Shown: positions 42,952 to 53,492, counted from the first letter of the stretch. The stretch is 64,000 bases of DNA from Alistipes sp. (GCA_017938765.1 JAGBAX010000005.1:1-64000); one strand, 5' to 3'. Made by a program: numbers and translations. The notes: generated by a model from the letters alone, not told the origin.

Positions 42952-45717
42952 TTGAAACATTTTAGGCTAAAATATCTTATTGCGTCACTCGTTACGCTCT
43001 TTATGGTGCAATCTATGTTCGGATTTGCGCAAGACAAGCGTATAGGTAGTGATATTCTCGCCAACACACCTGTTCTGGCGAGCGACTCTATTACTCCTCA
43101 AGCCCCAACCAAGGACTCTGTGCCTACAGCAAGGCAGGCTCGCTCTGCCCGCCGCAACAGAGTATTAAAAAGTGACAGTTCCGCAACTGTTACTCAGCCA
43201 GCTCCTGCGCTACCTAAGGCAGACACTACTCGCCGCAAGCGTAGCAGCGGCCTTGATCAGGTTGTTGAGGGTAAGAACACAGACTCTCTCTACTACGATG
43301 TTGTAAATCGCAAGGTATATATATACAATCAAGGCGATATAAAGTATGAGGATAAGTCACTAAAGGCTGACTATATGCGTATTGATATGAACACCAAGGA
43401 GATATACGCATACGGCAAGCCCGATACTGTAGATGGCAAGGCAACAAAGACTCAGCCAGTGTTTGCTGATGGTGGTGGCAGCTACACAATGGACACCATT
43501 ACATACAACTTTGACTCTGAGAAGGCTCTTATTCGTGGCGTGGCAACACAACAGGGTGACGGTTGGCTCGTTGGTGGCCGTATTAAGAAGCAGCCAGACA
43601 ACTCTATCAACATCCAGCAGGGTAAGTACACCACTTGTGAGCATACAGACCACCCGCACTTCTACCTTGCTATGACCAAAGCAAAGGTTATCCCTGGAAA
43701 GAAGATTATCACTGGTCCGGCATACCTTGTTATGGAGGATGTGCCTATCTACCCTCTCTGTATTCCAGAGGGTTTCTTCCCAGTAAGTTCAGGCGCCAAG
43801 TCGGGTCTACTGATGCCAACATATGGCGAGGATGGTGCGCGAGGCTTCTTCCTGCGTGGTATGGGTTACTACTTCATCATCAGCCCACATATGGACTTAG
43901 CGCTTACGGGTGGCTTCTATACTCTCGGCTCATGGGAGGTAAACGCCTCTTCGCGCTACGTGAAACGCTATAAGTATACGGGTAATGTAAACTTTGACTT
44001 CTCAAGCATCAAGACGGGCGACAAGGGTGAGCCAGACTACATCAAGCAGAACAACTTTAAGTTCACTTGGACCCACTCGCAGGACCCAAAGGCTAACCCT
44101 GGCTCTACATTCTCTGCATCGGTAAACCTTGCAACAAGTGGATATAGCAAGTACTCGGCAAATACGCTAAACGACATCCTTGCTACGCAGACCAACTCAT
44201 CTATCTCCTACTCTAAGAGCTGGGCAGGTACTCCATTCTCATTCTCAATGAATATGGCTATCTCTCAGAACTCGCAGACAAGAGCCCTATCTATAACCTT
44301 CCCGAATATGGTCTTCAACGTGGCGCGTGTATACCCATTCAAGCGCAAGGAGGCCGTTGGCAAGCAGCGCTGGTACGAGAAGATTTCGTTTACATACACC
44401 GGTAAGCTAACAAACTCGGCTTCAGCACAAGAGAGCGAGATATTTACGGCAAAGACTCTCCGTGATATGAAAAATGGCGTGGAGCACTCTATTCCTGTAT
44501 CATCAAGTTTTACACTGTTTAAGTATATCAACCTCACTCCTTCATTCAACTATACTGAGCGTTGGTACTTTAAGCGTCAGATGCAGGAGTGGAACCCTCA
44601 GACAAACCAGATAGACAAGCTCGACCCAGAGTATGGCTTCTACCGCATCTACAACTACAACGCCTCAGTATCTCTCAACACCACAATCTATGGAATGTGG
44701 CAGATGAAGAAAAAGACGGCTAAGGTGCAGGCAGTGCGTCACACAATCACACCATCTGTCGGCGGCTCGTATATGCCTGACTTCGGAAATCAGAAGTACG
44801 GCTTCTATCGCATCGTGCAGTCCGACTCATTGGGTGGACATACGCTCTACTCTCCATATTCTGATAATGCGTATGGTGTTCCAGGCAAGGGTGCAGCAGC
44901 ATCTATCAACTTCTCACTCAAGCAGAGCCTTGAGATGAAGGTGCTCAGCAAGCGCGATACATCTGGTGTGAAGAAGATTAAGATTATAGACGACCTATCT
45001 CTCAGTGGCTCGTACAACTTCCTTGCAGACTCGCTCGGTCTGTCCAATATCAGCATGTCGCTCCGTACAACTATCTACGGCAACTTCGGAATTAACCTCT
45101 CGGCAACCCTTGACCCTTATCAAGTTACGCCGCAGGGTGTGAGAATAAACAAACTTATGTGGGCGAAGGGTCTGCCTGGCCGAATTATGAGTACTGGCTG
45201 GAGCTTCGGATACACCTTCAAGTCGCGTAACGACAAGTCGCAGGCGGCTATGAATGATATCAACACCATACCGCCAGAGTACTTCAACCCATTCTCCGAC
45301 CCTTATGGACTGATGGACCCAGTACTGCGAAGGCAGTATATGGCACAGGCGTATTATGACTTCTCAATACCTTGGAACATCGGTTTTAACTACGTTATTA
45401 GTTATAGTGCGCAGTATACAAACAATGGAACGACGGGATACCGTAAAAACGTAAACCAGACTATCGGCTTCAATGGTAGTGTCAACCTCGGTGAAAAGAC
45501 GGGTATCACATTTACCAGTGGTTTTGACATACAGAATAAGAAACTGACAACCACATCTATATCCATTACCAGAGATTTACACTGTTGGCAGATGTCGTTT
45601 GTATGGATTCCATTCGGCACGCACCGAAGTTGGAGCTTTAATATTGGAGTTAAGGCAGCATCTCTTGCCGACCTAAAGTACGACAAGAGCCAGACGATGT
45701 ACGACAACCTCTTCTAA
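42952..45717 (+). CDS. lptD: LPS assembly outer-membrane protein LptD
   Basis: I place the start at TTG 42952 (921 residues), giving a signal peptide MKHFRLKYLIASLVTLF... ending FGFAQ; another TTG at 42919 is possible. The N-terminal OstA-like domain (VNRKVYIYNQGDIKYEDKSLKADYMRID, from about residue 125) precedes a long beta barrel with CEHTDHPHFYL, VPIYPLCIPEGFFPV and SGLLMPTYGEDGARGFFLRGMGYYF. LptD with LptE (55322-55828) inserts LPS into the outer leaflet. Transcribed away from the amidase. Confidence 0.9.
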   Translation: MKHFRLKYLIASLVTLFMVQSMFGFAQDKRIGSDILANTPVLASDSITPQAPTKDSVPTARQARSARRNRVLKSDSSATVTQPAPALPKADTTRRKRSSGLDQVVEGKNTDSLYYDVVNRKVYIYNQGDIKYEDKSLKADYMRIDMNTKEIYAYGKPDTVDGKATKTQPVFADGGGSYTMDTITYNFDSEKALIRGVATQQGDGWLVGGRIKKQPDNSINIQQGKYTTCEHTDHPHFYLAMTKAKVIPGKKIITGPAYLVMEDVPIYPLCIPEGFFPVSSGAKSGLLMPTYGEDGARGFFLRGMGYYFIISPHMDLALTGGFYTLGSWEVNASSRYVKRYKYTGNVNFDFSSIKTGDKGEPDYIKQNNFKFTWTHSQDPKANPGSTFSASVNLATSGYSKYSANTLNDILATQTNSSISYSKSWAGTPFSFSMNMAISQNSQTRALSITFPNMVFNVARVYPFKRKEAVGKQRWYEKISFTYTGKLTNSASAQESEIFTAKTLRDMKNGVEHSIPVSSSFTLFKYINLTPSFNYTERWYFKRQMQEWNPQTNQIDKLDPEYGFYRIYNYNASVSLNTTIYGMWQMKKKTAKVQAVRHTITPSVGGSYMPDFGNQKYGFYRIVQSDSLGGHTLYSPYSDNAYGVPGKGAAASINFSLKQSLEMKVLSKRDTSGVKKIKIIDDLSLSGSYNFLADSLGLSNISMSLRTTIYGNFGINLSATLDPYQVTPQGVRINKLMWAKGLPGRIMSTGWSFGYTFKSRNDKSQAAMNDINTIPPEYFNPFSDPYGLMDPVLRRQYMAQAYYDFSIPWNIGFNYVISYSAQYTNNGTTGYRKNVNQTIGFNGSVNLGEKTGITFTSGFDIQNKKLTTTSISITRDLHCWQMSFVWIPFGTHRSWSFNIGVKAASLADLKYDKSQTMYDNLF

Positions 45718-45778
45718 CGGAACGACATTCGGTACACCTTTTGCCCTCATATAGTTAAAGACAAAAAAATTACAGAAT

Positions 45779-46345
45779 ATGAAAAAAGAAAACACTGAAA
45801 ATCAAGAGATTAAAGACCAGACAGAGGCTACAAACACCGAGGCGAACAATAACACAACTGACAATGTGTCAGAGCAGGATAACACCCAGGCTGACAATAT
45901 GGCAGAAGAGAAACCCGCCGAGGAGCAGATTGATTGGCGAGACCAGTATCTTCGTCTGCAGGCCGAGTTTGACAACTTCCGCAAACGCACTCTTCGCGAG
46001 AAGATGGAGCTTGTGCAGAGTGGTGGTAGTGACGTGCTAAAGTCTATCCTTCCGATTCTTGACGATATGCAGCGCGCCACAGCCGCATCAGAGAAGAGCG
46101 ACGACATTGCCGCATTGCGTGAGGGCGAGCGTCTTGTAGTGCAAAAGTTTATTGACACACTTCGTCAGTTGCGCGTCGTTGAGATTGAGGCCCTTGATGC
46201 CCCATTTGACGAGAACCTACACGAAGCCGTAGCCCGTTTTGCCGCTGGAGAGGATAAGAAGGGTAAGGTTATAGATGTTATTGAGCGTGGATATATGCTC
46301 GGCGAGAAGGTGTTGCGTTTTGCAAAGGTTGTTGTTGGAGAGTAA
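45779..46345 (+). CDS. grpE: Nucleotide exchange factor GrpE
   Basis: The 188-residue protein has a long acidic, Asn/Thr-rich N-terminal tail (1-50), then the coiled-coil and core (DWRDQYLRLQAEFDNFRKRTLREKMEL, LDDMQRA, and C-terminal EAVARFAAGEDKKGKVIDVIERGYMLGEKVLRFAKVVV). It releases ADP from DnaK. dnaJ follows 14 nt later; dnaK is not in this window. Confidence 0.96.
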   Translation: MKKENTENQEIKDQTEATNTEANNNTTDNVSEQDNTQADNMAEEKPAEEQIDWRDQYLRLQAEFDNFRKRTLREKMELVQSGGSDVLKSILPILDDMQRATAASEKSDDIAALREGERLVVQKFIDTLRQLRVVEIEALDAPFDENLHEAVARFAAGEDKKGKVIDVIERGYMLGEKVLRFAKVVVGE

Positions 46346-46359
46346 AATGATTTTCAATT

Positions 46360-47529
46360 ATGGCAAAGAGAGATTATTACGAGGTGCTTGGCGTTGAGAA
46401 GGACGCAAGTGCTGAAGAGATAAAGAAGGCATATCGTAAGACTGCCCTCAAGTACCACCCAGACCGCAACCCAGACAATAAGGAGGCTGAGGAGAAGTTC
46501 AAGGAGGCAGCTGAGGCATACGATGTGCTGTCTAACCCAGATAAGCGCGCCCGCTACGACCAGTTTGGTCATGCAGGTATGGATGGCGGTGCTGCAGGCG
46601 GTGGCTTCGGCGGATTTGGCGGAGGCTTCGGCGGATTCTCTATGGAGGATATCTTCGCACAGTTTGGCGACATCTTCGGTGGCGGTTTTGGTGGTGGCAG
46701 TGGCAGCAGAGCACGCCAGAGAACCAATCGCGGCTCGGACATACGTGTTCGCGTGAGTCTTACACTTGAGGAGATTGCAAATGGCGTGACTAAGAAGCTC
46801 AAGCTCAACAAGAATATCGTCTGCGATGCTTGTGGCGGTAGCGGTGCTAAAGATGCATCTTCACGCACAACTTGCTCACACTGTAACGGTCAGGGAGTGG
46901 TTACGCAGGTGCAGAACACCATCTTTGGTCGTATGCAGTCACAGACCGTCTGTCCTGTCTGCGGCGGTCAGGGCACTGTTATCAAAGACAAGTGTAGCAA
47001 GTGCTCTGGCGAGGGATATGTTAAGGGCAGCGAGGTTGTAGAGTTCAACATCCCTGCTGGTGTTGCCGAGGGTATGATGATAACCGTATCTGGCAAGGGT
47101 AATGCGGCTCGTCAGGGTGGCGTAAATGGAGATTTGCTTGTTGTTATTGAGGAGCAGGCCGACCCGCGCTTTATCCGCGATGGAGCAAACCTTATCCACA
47201 ACCTTACTATTCCAGTCACAACCGCACTTATTGGTGGCGAGGTTGAGGTACCGACTATCTCAAGCAAGGCAAAGATTAACATCGCTCCGGGCACACAGGC
47301 TGGAAAGGTGCTTCGCCTGCGTGGTAAGGGTCTGCCATCAATAAACAGCTATGGCAACTACAGCGGCACGGGAGATTTGCTTGTGGTGGTTGATATCGCA
47401 ATACCATCTTCACTCAATAGCGAGGAGAAGGAGTTAGTCTCAAAACTTGCACAGCAGCCTCACTTCCGCAATCCAGAGAAGACAAGCAAGCAGAACATCT
47501 TTGAGCGAATGAAGGACTTTTTTAATTAG
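46360..47529 (+). CDS. dnaJ: Co-chaperone DnaJ
   Basis: The 389-residue protein has a J domain with the HPD motif ([10 protein letters not shown], about 30-40), a Gly/Phe-rich region (about 73-110), four zinc motifs ([36 protein letters not shown]) and C-terminal substrate-binding domains. It is a full type I DnaJ and stimulates the DnaK ATPase. Confidence 0.97.
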   Translation: MAKRDYYEVLGVEKDASAEEIKKAYRKTALKYHPDRNPDNKEAEEKFKEAAEAYDVLSNPDKRARYDQFGHAGMDGGAAGGGFGGFGGGFGGFSMEDIFAQFGDIFGGGFGGGSGSRARQRTNRGSDIRVRVSLTLEEIANGVTKKLKLNKNIVCDACGGSGAKDASSRTTCSHCNGQGVVTQVQNTIFGRMQSQTVCPVCGGQGTVIKDKCSKCSGEGYVKGSEVVEFNIPAGVAEGMMITVSGKGNAARQGGVNGDLLVVIEEQADPRFIRDGANLIHNLTIPVTTALIGGEVEVPTISSKAKINIAPGTQAGKVLRLRGKGLPSINSYGNYSGTGDLLVVVDIAIPSSLNSEEKELVSKLAQQPHFRNPEKTSKQNIFERMKDFFN

Positions 47530-47557
47530 TTATTAAGATTAAGCAATAACAATAGTT

Positions 47558-47968
47558 ATGGGACTATTCTCACCTCCAAAGAAGCGACCAAATCAGTTTA
47601 ACTACATTCCTCGCTACTTCGATCCAGAGAAGGAGCGCAGGGAGGCTCGTCGTCGTGAGTTACGCGGAGAGAGTAGCAATGATACTACGGAGTACACCCC
47701 TGGCAAGTATATCCGCACCGTCCGAGAGGCACGTGCCGAGCGTAAAGCGCAGCAGAAGCAGTCTAACGGCACACCAAGGGCTGTCATCGCCTTTGGTATT
47801 GCTATTGCCGTTGTTATTCTCTATATGCTTGTGCCACGAATTGTGAACATTATTACCCTTGCAGGTCAGAAGACCAACCCAGAGGTTCGTCAGGCGGAGT
47901 TGGAGACCGAGGCCTTCAACCCATATACGCCTATTACCATTGTACCAAACGACTACACGGAGGAGTAA
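47558..47968 (+). CDS. Small single-pass membrane protein of unknown function
   Basis: The 136-residue protein begins MGLFSPPKKRPNQFNYIPRYFDPEKERREARRRE, has a highly charged region to about residue 70, one membrane helix (about 72-95, AVIAFGIAIAVVILYMLV) and a short tail. A similar gene lies by mutL in other Bacteroidales, from memory. It is 28 nt after dnaJ and 6 nt before mutL. Function is not known. Confidence 0.7.
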   Translation: MGLFSPPKKRPNQFNYIPRYFDPEKERREARRRELRGESSNDTTEYTPGKYIRTVREARAERKAQQKQSNGTPRAVIAFGIAIAVVILYMLVPRIVNIITLAGQKTNPEVRQAELETEAFNPYTPITIVPNDYTEE

Positions 47969-47974
47969 ACAGAT

Positions 47975-49822
47975 ATGGCAGATTGTATAAGATTGCTTCC
48001 AGAGATTATCTCTAACCAGATTAAGGCGGGAGAGGTTGTTGAGTACCCTTCGTCTGCAATCAAGGAGATGATGGAGAACGCTATTGACGCCGGAGCTACA
48101 AAAGTTACGGTAAACTTTGTCAATGGCGGTCGTGACCTTATACAGATTATTGACAATGGCTGCGGCATGTCGCCAAGTGATGCCCGAATGGCCTTTGAGT
48201 GCCACGCAACAAGTAAAATCAAGGAGTTTGACGACATCTACACTCTTCAGACCTTTGGTTTTCGTGGTGAGGCACTTGCCTCTATTGCCGCAATCTCACA
48301 AGTAGAGCTTACAACGCGTCAGGCAGATGCCGAGATTGGCACAAAGGTGGTTATGTCGGGTGGAGAGTTTGTTTCTCAGACTCCTGTAGCAGCCCCTATA
48401 GGCTCGCAGTTTGTTGTCAGAAACATATTCTACAACACACCTGGTCGCCGTAAGTTTATTGACGAGAGGCACACGCAGCTGCCAAATATGATTAAGACAG
48501 AGTTCCGCCGCGTTGCGCTCTGTCATCCAGAGGTGGCTATGGAGCTGATGTCTGACCGCTCGCCAGTATACTCGCTTCAGAGTAGTACACTCCTTGAGCG
48601 TATAATCAGCATTATTGGTCAGTCGGCAAAGAAGAATCTGCTTGAGGTGGGCGTAGAGACCTCTATTGCTAAGATTGAGGGATATGTCTGCCGAGCTTCG
48701 GCTGCCAAGGTGCGTCCAGACCAGTATATGTTTGTCAATGGTCGTTACTTCAAGTCTCCATATCTTAACAAGGCTGTTACAAAGGCATACGAACACCTTA
48801 TACCAAATGGCTCACAGCCCTCATTCTTCATCTACCTTACCGTAGACCCAGAGCGCGTAGATGTGAATGTACACGCGCAGAAGATTGAGGTGCGCTTTGC
48901 CGATACAGATGCCATCTGGCAGATTATCAACGCCGCCGTGCGAGAGACACTTGCCAAGACGGGTTCAGTGCCGATGATGGACTTTGATGCTGAGGATTTG
49001 ATTGATATTCCCGTTGCAACTACGGGCGTAAGCTACCAGATGCCGAAGGCTACAACCTGCGACAACTACAATCCGTTTGCATCTGATGTTGCCCAGCCAA
49101 ATAGCAAGCCATCTAAAAGCCTTTTGTACGACATCGTGCAGGACTTTGACAGCCGTACTGTCGGTCAGGACTTTAATATTCCTATGACAGCTGCTCCAGA
49201 GTTTGAGTATATTGACTCGGAGCAGACGGAGCTGTATATGGAGCTGGAGTCAAGCGCCAGCAATAGCATCAGCGCCGTTCACTACATCGGCCGTCGTTAC
49301 GCATCGTTGATGCTGGGCGGTGTTTTGTGCGTCGTAGACCTTACAAGAGCGCGCGAGCGTATCCTCTACGACCGCTACATGGCCACCCTTGATGGTGGCA
49401 AGAGCATCTCGCAGCAGCTACTCTTCCCGCAGACTCTAACCCTCTCGGAGGCGGAGTTTTCACTGCTTGAGGAGTGGATGGTAGACTTTGCGGCATTGGG
49501 ATTTGATATTACTACGCACACTGGTGGCGTTATTGATGTCAATGGCATTCCGTCAGAGGTCAGCGCCGAGAGTGTAGACACAACTATCTACCAACTGCTC
49601 CAGACTCTTGCTCTGCCTCATCAGGTAGAGACTATGCGTCGTGAGCAGATGGCTCTTACCCTTGCCCAGAGTGGCGCGGCAGGCCGAGTGCAGTATACTC
49701 AAGCGGATGCTGAGGCTATCATGAGCCAACTTGTTGAGTGCAAAGAGTACAACTACTCCCCTACTGGTAAGAGTATTATAACTTTCATCACCCTTGATGA
49801 GATACAACAGAAATTATCATAA
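47975..49822 (+). CDS. mutL: DNA mismatch repair protein MutL
   Basis: The 615-residue protein has the GHKL ATPase motifs: LLPEIISNQIKAGEVVEYPSSAIKEMMENAIDA, IDNGCGMSP and TFGFRGEALASI, plus YMFVNGRYFKSP and VDVNVHAQKIEVRF in the transducer. The C-terminal dimerisation domain starts near residue 430. There is no DQxxxE(X)4E endonuclease motif obvious in a quick read, but the C-terminus was not aligned. mutS is not in the window. Confidence 0.95.
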   Translation: MADCIRLLPEIISNQIKAGEVVEYPSSAIKEMMENAIDAGATKVTVNFVNGGRDLIQIIDNGCGMSPSDARMAFECHATSKIKEFDDIYTLQTFGFRGEALASIAAISQVELTTRQADAEIGTKVVMSGGEFVSQTPVAAPIGSQFVVRNIFYNTPGRRKFIDERHTQLPNMIKTEFRRVALCHPEVAMELMSDRSPVYSLQSSTLLERIISIIGQSAKKNLLEVGVETSIAKIEGYVCRASAAKVRPDQYMFVNGRYFKSPYLNKAVTKAYEHLIPNGSQPSFFIYLTVDPERVDVNVHAQKIEVRFADTDAIWQIINAAVRETLAKTGSVPMMDFDAEDLIDIPVATTGVSYQMPKATTCDNYNPFASDVAQPNSKPSKSLLYDIVQDFDSRTVGQDFNIPMTAAPEFEYIDSEQTELYMELESSASNSISAVHYIGRRYASLMLGGVLCVVDLTRARERILYDRYMATLDGGKSISQQLLFPQTLTLSEAEFSLLEEWMVDFAALGFDITTHTGGVIDVNGIPSEVSAESVDTTIYQLLQTLALPHQVETMRREQMALTLAQSGAAGRVQYTQADAEAIMSQLVECKEYNYSPTGKSIITFITLDEIQQKLS

Positions 49823-49841
49823 CGACAAAAAAATAGAGAAA

Positions 49842-50450
49842 ATGAATCCATACTTTAAGACCCCACCAGCAGTCAAAAACCTTATTATTGCCAACTGCCT
49901 ATTCTTCTTGGCAACATACCTCATTCCTCAGGCAAACAGCTTCCTTGCAACCTACGGACAGCTATTCTGGGTCGGCTCGCCATACTTCCACTTCTACCAG
50001 TTTGTGAGCTATATGTTCCTACATGGTAGCTTCAGCCACCTATTTTTCAATATGTTTGCGCTCTGGATGTTTGGCCGCACGCTGGAGTATGAGTTGGGTA
50101 CAAAGCGCTTTTTGATATACTACTTTGTCTGCGGTGTTGGTGCAGCAATATTCCAGATGCTTGTTGCTTGGGCATTTGGCGAGACTGGCTTTACAATGCT
50201 CGGTGCCTCAGGCGCAACGATGGGTCTACTGATGGCATTCGGCGTGATGCATCCAAACAATCAGATATTCATCTTTCCTTTCCCTATGCCTATTAAGGCA
50301 AAGTGGTTTGTTATTGGATATATCGTTCTTGAGCTTTTCCAGGGCTGGGGCGTAAATGATGGTGTTGCGCACTTTGCTCACGTGGGCGGTATGCTCTGGG
50401 GATGGGCATTGCTATACTACTGGAAGAATAACCGCAAAATATACTTCTAA
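49842..50450 (+). CDS. Rhomboid family intramembrane serine protease
   Basis: The start is ATG 49842 (202 residues, MNPYFKTPPAVKNL). Six hydrophobic segments are visible. The catalytic motif GASGATMGLL (Ser) and HFAHVGGMLWGW (His) are intact, and HGSFSHLFFNMFALWMFG matches the conserved helix-2 block. It cleaves membrane-spanning substrates; no substrate can be named. It lies 19 nt after mutL and 2 nt before the next gene. Confidence 0.92.
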   Translation: MNPYFKTPPAVKNLIIANCLFFLATYLIPQANSFLATYGQLFWVGSPYFHFYQFVSYMFLHGSFSHLFFNMFALWMFGRTLEYELGTKRFLIYYFVCGVGAAIFQMLVAWAFGETGFTMLGASGATMGLLMAFGVMHPNNQIFIFPFPMPIKAKWFVIGYIVLELFQGWGVNDGVAHFAHVGGMLWGWALLYYWKNNRKIYF

Positions 50451-50452
50451 CG

Positions 50453-51604
50453 ATGGCTCGCACAAACGGATACATATATAGAGACTATCGCAAAGGCAAG
50501 AGTGGCGGAAAGAAGAGGCGCTTTAGTGTCTCTCTGCTTCTATTTATAGTTGATGTTATAATGACAGCAGTAATGCTTCTCGCTGCTGCTGCAACTATCA
50601 TCTGCACTATAACACCAAACGTTGAGCCTGAGAGTCTGGGAATAGTGTCAACAGTAGTTCTCGGTGCTCCTATTATATATATAGTACTGTTCTGCACCCT
50701 CTTCTATTGGGTGCTGCGCTGGAAGTGGGGCCTTGTTGTCACTACCCTTGTATTTGTTATTGTCGGAGCGTTCTCTATCGGAGGATACTACCAGATATAC
50801 TTCAAGCAGCAGGCTACAGCCTCCTACCCTACACATATAAAGCTGATTAGCTACAACATCTGCAACAACCACTCAGAAGATATTGTGGATAGCATTGCTT
50901 CACTGCGTCCAAATATTCTCTGCTTGCAGGAGTACAAGTCAGAGGGTGGCGAGGCGTGGAATAGTGTGGGCAAACGCCATAAATCAAAGTACAGCCGAAA
51001 GATTAACTCTACGGTAAAGGAGGGTGTAGACTTCTCGTGCGAGATATTTACTAATCAGCGTATTATCCGCACTGGACTGATTGACTCTCTACCTCGTTAT
51101 AATGCTATTTGGGCTGATATTTTGTGCAACAAAGACACACTGCGCGTTATCAACCTACACCTTCAGTCTACGACTATTACAGCCCAAGATATAGAGTTTG
51201 TTGAGGGTCATCAGTATGTTATGGATAGCGCTCGCAACTCTAAAATTAAAAGCATTGCAGACCGATTAGTAGAGAACAATATCTACCGTAGCGCTCAGGC
51301 TCGTAAGGTTGCGCAGTTTATTGAGCAGTCTCGCCCAATGAAGATGGTCGTTTGCGGTGATTTTAACGATGTTCCTCTCTCGTATACCTATAAGACTATT
51401 GCCAAGGGTCTTACAGATACTTACAAGGCTGCTGGCTCAGGATATAGATACACCTTTGACGGATTTTTCAAGCTGTTGGCTATAGACCATATTCTTGTCA
51501 GTGACAATGTTGCTGTTCTCTCATACGAGGTGGACTATAAGAATGAACTATCTGACCACTATCCAGTAATTACACGACTGAAATTAGATAAATTAGAGAA
51601 ATAA
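50453..51604 (+). CDS. Membrane-anchored endonuclease/exonuclease/phosphatase (EEP) family protein
   Basis: The 383-residue protein has three hydrophobic segments near residues 22-118, then an EEP domain with SYNICNN, LCLQEYKSE, GDFNDVPLSYTY, IDHILVSDN and SDHYPVI, so the metal and catalytic residues look intact. EEP proteins hydrolyse nucleic acids or phospholipids and cannot be told apart here. It follows the rhomboid gene by 2 nt. Confidence 0.87.
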   Translation: MARTNGYIYRDYRKGKSGGKKRRFSVSLLLFIVDVIMTAVMLLAAAATIICTITPNVEPESLGIVSTVVLGAPIIYIVLFCTLFYWVLRWKWGLVVTTLVFVIVGAFSIGGYYQIYFKQQATASYPTHIKLISYNICNNHSEDIVDSIASLRPNILCLQEYKSEGGEAWNSVGKRHKSKYSRKINSTVKEGVDFSCEIFTNQRIIRTGLIDSLPRYNAIWADILCNKDTLRVINLHLQSTTITAQDIEFVEGHQYVMDSARNSKIKSIADRLVENNIYRSAQARKVAQFIEQSRPMKMVVCGDFNDVPLSYTYKTIAKGLTDTYKAAGSGYRYTFDGFFKLLAIDHILVSDNVAVLSYEVDYKNELSDHYPVITRLKLDKLEK

Positions 51605-51623
51605 TTAACAAAACGATACTACT

Positions 51624-52076
51624 ATGATTTTAGATTCTATCAAGAATGCAGAGCTCTACTACGCTCTCAACCCACGCTTCAAGGCAGCATTTGACTTCCT
51701 TGCACAGTGCAATCCTAAGACTATCTCTGTCGGCCGACATGATATTATCGGAGATGAAGTCTTTGTAAACGTTATGGAGGTAGACCTTAAGCCACGCTAC
51801 GAGGCTCTTCTTGAGGTGCACGATAAATACATTGATATTCAGGTAATTATCGGCGGCGCTACAAAGGAGGAGTTTGGATGGTCAGAGCGTAAAGACTGTA
51901 AGAAGGCTAAGGGGGAGTTTAACACCGAGAAGGATGTACAGTTCTACACTGACGAGCCACAGGTATTCTACACTATGCGCGAAGGTCAGTTCTCTATCCT
52001 CTATCCAGAGGATGCTCACGCGCCTATGCTTGGCACAGGAAAGATTAAGAAGATGATTTTCAAGATTCTAAAGTAG
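51624..52076 (+). CDS. YhcH/YjgK/YiaL family protein
   Basis: The 150-residue protein has the cupin-like DUF386 pattern: KYIDIQVIIGGATKEEFGW, FYTDEPQVFYTMREGQFSILYPEDAHAPMLG and KIKKMIFKI. YhcH-type proteins are linked to sugar catabolism (anomerase activity proposed in the family), but no sugar genes lie nearby. It lies 19 nt after the EEP gene. Confidence 0.85.
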   Translation: MILDSIKNAELYYALNPRFKAAFDFLAQCNPKTISVGRHDIIGDEVFVNVMEVDLKPRYEALLEVHDKYIDIQVIIGGATKEEFGWSERKDCKKAKGEFNTEKDVQFYTDEPQVFYTMREGQFSILYPEDAHAPMLGTGKIKKMIFKILK

Positions 52077-52095
52077 TCTCTTCTTTATCAATTGA

Positions 52096-52129
52096 TGAGG
52101 TTGCACAACAACGCGACCTCACTTTTTTT
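52096..52129 (+). terminator. Intrinsic terminator after the YhcH gene
   Basis: TGAGGTTGC pairs with GCGACCTCA (52113-52121, one G-T wobble), followed by a T-run. Confidence 0.75.
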
Positions 52130-52189
52130 GTGGTAGAAATTATTGACACTTTTTGCTGTCAAGAAGCAATATAGAAAAATAACATAACT

Positions 52190-53476
52190 ATGCTAACCAA
52201 ACTTTTCGGTTTTGACCCCAAAAATACGACTGTTCGCACTGAGATTATCGCTGGTCTGACAACCTTCCTTACTATGGCTTACATCCTTGCCGTAAACCCC
52301 GCAATTTTGAGCGATGTGGGTATGGACAAGGGTGCGCTTTTTACAACAACTGCTCTTATTTCTGCTATAGCTACGCTACTAATGGCTGTTATTGCAAAGC
52401 TACCTTTTGCCCTTGCTCCAGGAATGGGTCTGAATGCCTTTTTTGCCTACACAATCTGCCTGGCAATGGGGTACTCTTGGCAGTTTGCCCTTACGGCAGT
52501 ATTTCTTGAGGGCGTAATCTTTATACTGCTGACTGTAACAAACTTACGAGAAATGATAGTCTACTGTCTTAGTGACAGTATAAAGAATGCTATTAGCGTG
52601 GGTATAGGTATGTTTATCGCCTACATCGGCCTTCAGAATGCAGGCATTATCGTTGGCAACAACGCCACACAGGTAACTCTGGGAGATATAGGCGCAGCAA
52701 CACCTATATTGGCTATTGCTGGAACAATTATCACAGCAGTACTGCTTGTTAAAAACATCAAGGGAGCGTTGCTCATCGGCATCCTACTCATCACTATCAT
52801 TGGCATCCCTTGTGGTATTACCACAATGCAGGGTGTAATTAGTACTCCGCCATCTATTGAGCCAATTTTCTGCAAGATAGAGTGGAGCAATATCTTTACA
52901 ACCGATATGCTGCTGGTTGTATGTACACTGCTCTTCCTCGACCTTTTTGACACTATGGGAACACTTATCGGCGTATGTAACAAAGCGAACATCTACACCC
53001 CTGACGGTAAGATTCCACGCCTCAAGCAGGCCTTTTTGGTAGATGCTCTTGCAACAACCCTCGGCGCTGTTATGGGTACAAGTACCGTCACGACATTTGC
53101 CGAGAGTGCTACTGGTGTCAGCGAGGGTGGACGAAGCGGACTAACGGCATTTGTAACGGCGATGTGTTTCCTTGTAGCACTCGTCTTTGCACCGCTCTTC
53201 CTCTCAATTCCAAGTGCAGCCACTGCACCAGTGCTTATCCTTGTGGGTGTGATGATGATGGGCTCTGTAACGAAGATTGACTTTACAAACTTCGCCGATG
53301 CAGTACCAGCATTTATCTGCATCATCTTTATGCCACTCTCTTACAGCATCTCAAATGGCATTCTCTTTGGACACCTTGCATTTGTAGCAATCAACCTCTG
53401 CTCTGGAAACCATAAGAGAGTAACGACCGGTATGATTGTTCTGGCAATAATCTTCCTGCTAAGATTCTTACTGTAG
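52190..53476 (+). CDS. NCS2 family purine permease
   Basis: The 428-residue polytopic protein has TVRTEIIAGLTTFLTMAYILAVNPAIL at the start, APGMGLNAFFAYTI, DTMGTLIGVCNKA and TSTVTTFAESATGVSEGGRSGLTA, the signature of the AzgA/PbuG-type branch. It probably imports hypoxanthine, guanine or adenine by ion symport. This fits with the purine salvage gene punA elsewhere in the window. Monocistronic, with terminators on both sides. Confidence 0.92.
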   Translation: MLTKLFGFDPKNTTVRTEIIAGLTTFLTMAYILAVNPAILSDVGMDKGALFTTTALISAIATLLMAVIAKLPFALAPGMGLNAFFAYTICLAMGYSWQFALTAVFLEGVIFILLTVTNLREMIVYCLSDSIKNAISVGIGMFIAYIGLQNAGIIVGNNATQVTLGDIGAATPILAIAGTIITAVLLVKNIKGALLIGILLITIIGIPCGITTMQGVISTPPSIEPIFCKIEWSNIFTTDMLLVVCTLLFLDLFDTMGTLIGVCNKANIYTPDGKIPRLKQAFLVDALATTLGAVMGTSTVTTFAESATGVSEGGRSGLTAFVTAMCFLVALVFAPLFLSIPSAATAPVLILVGVMMMGSVTKIDFTNFADAVPAFICIIFMPLSYSISNGILFGHLAFVAINLCSGNHKRVTTGMIVLAIIFLLRFLL

Positions 53477-53492
53477 AGACTCTTACAGAGTT

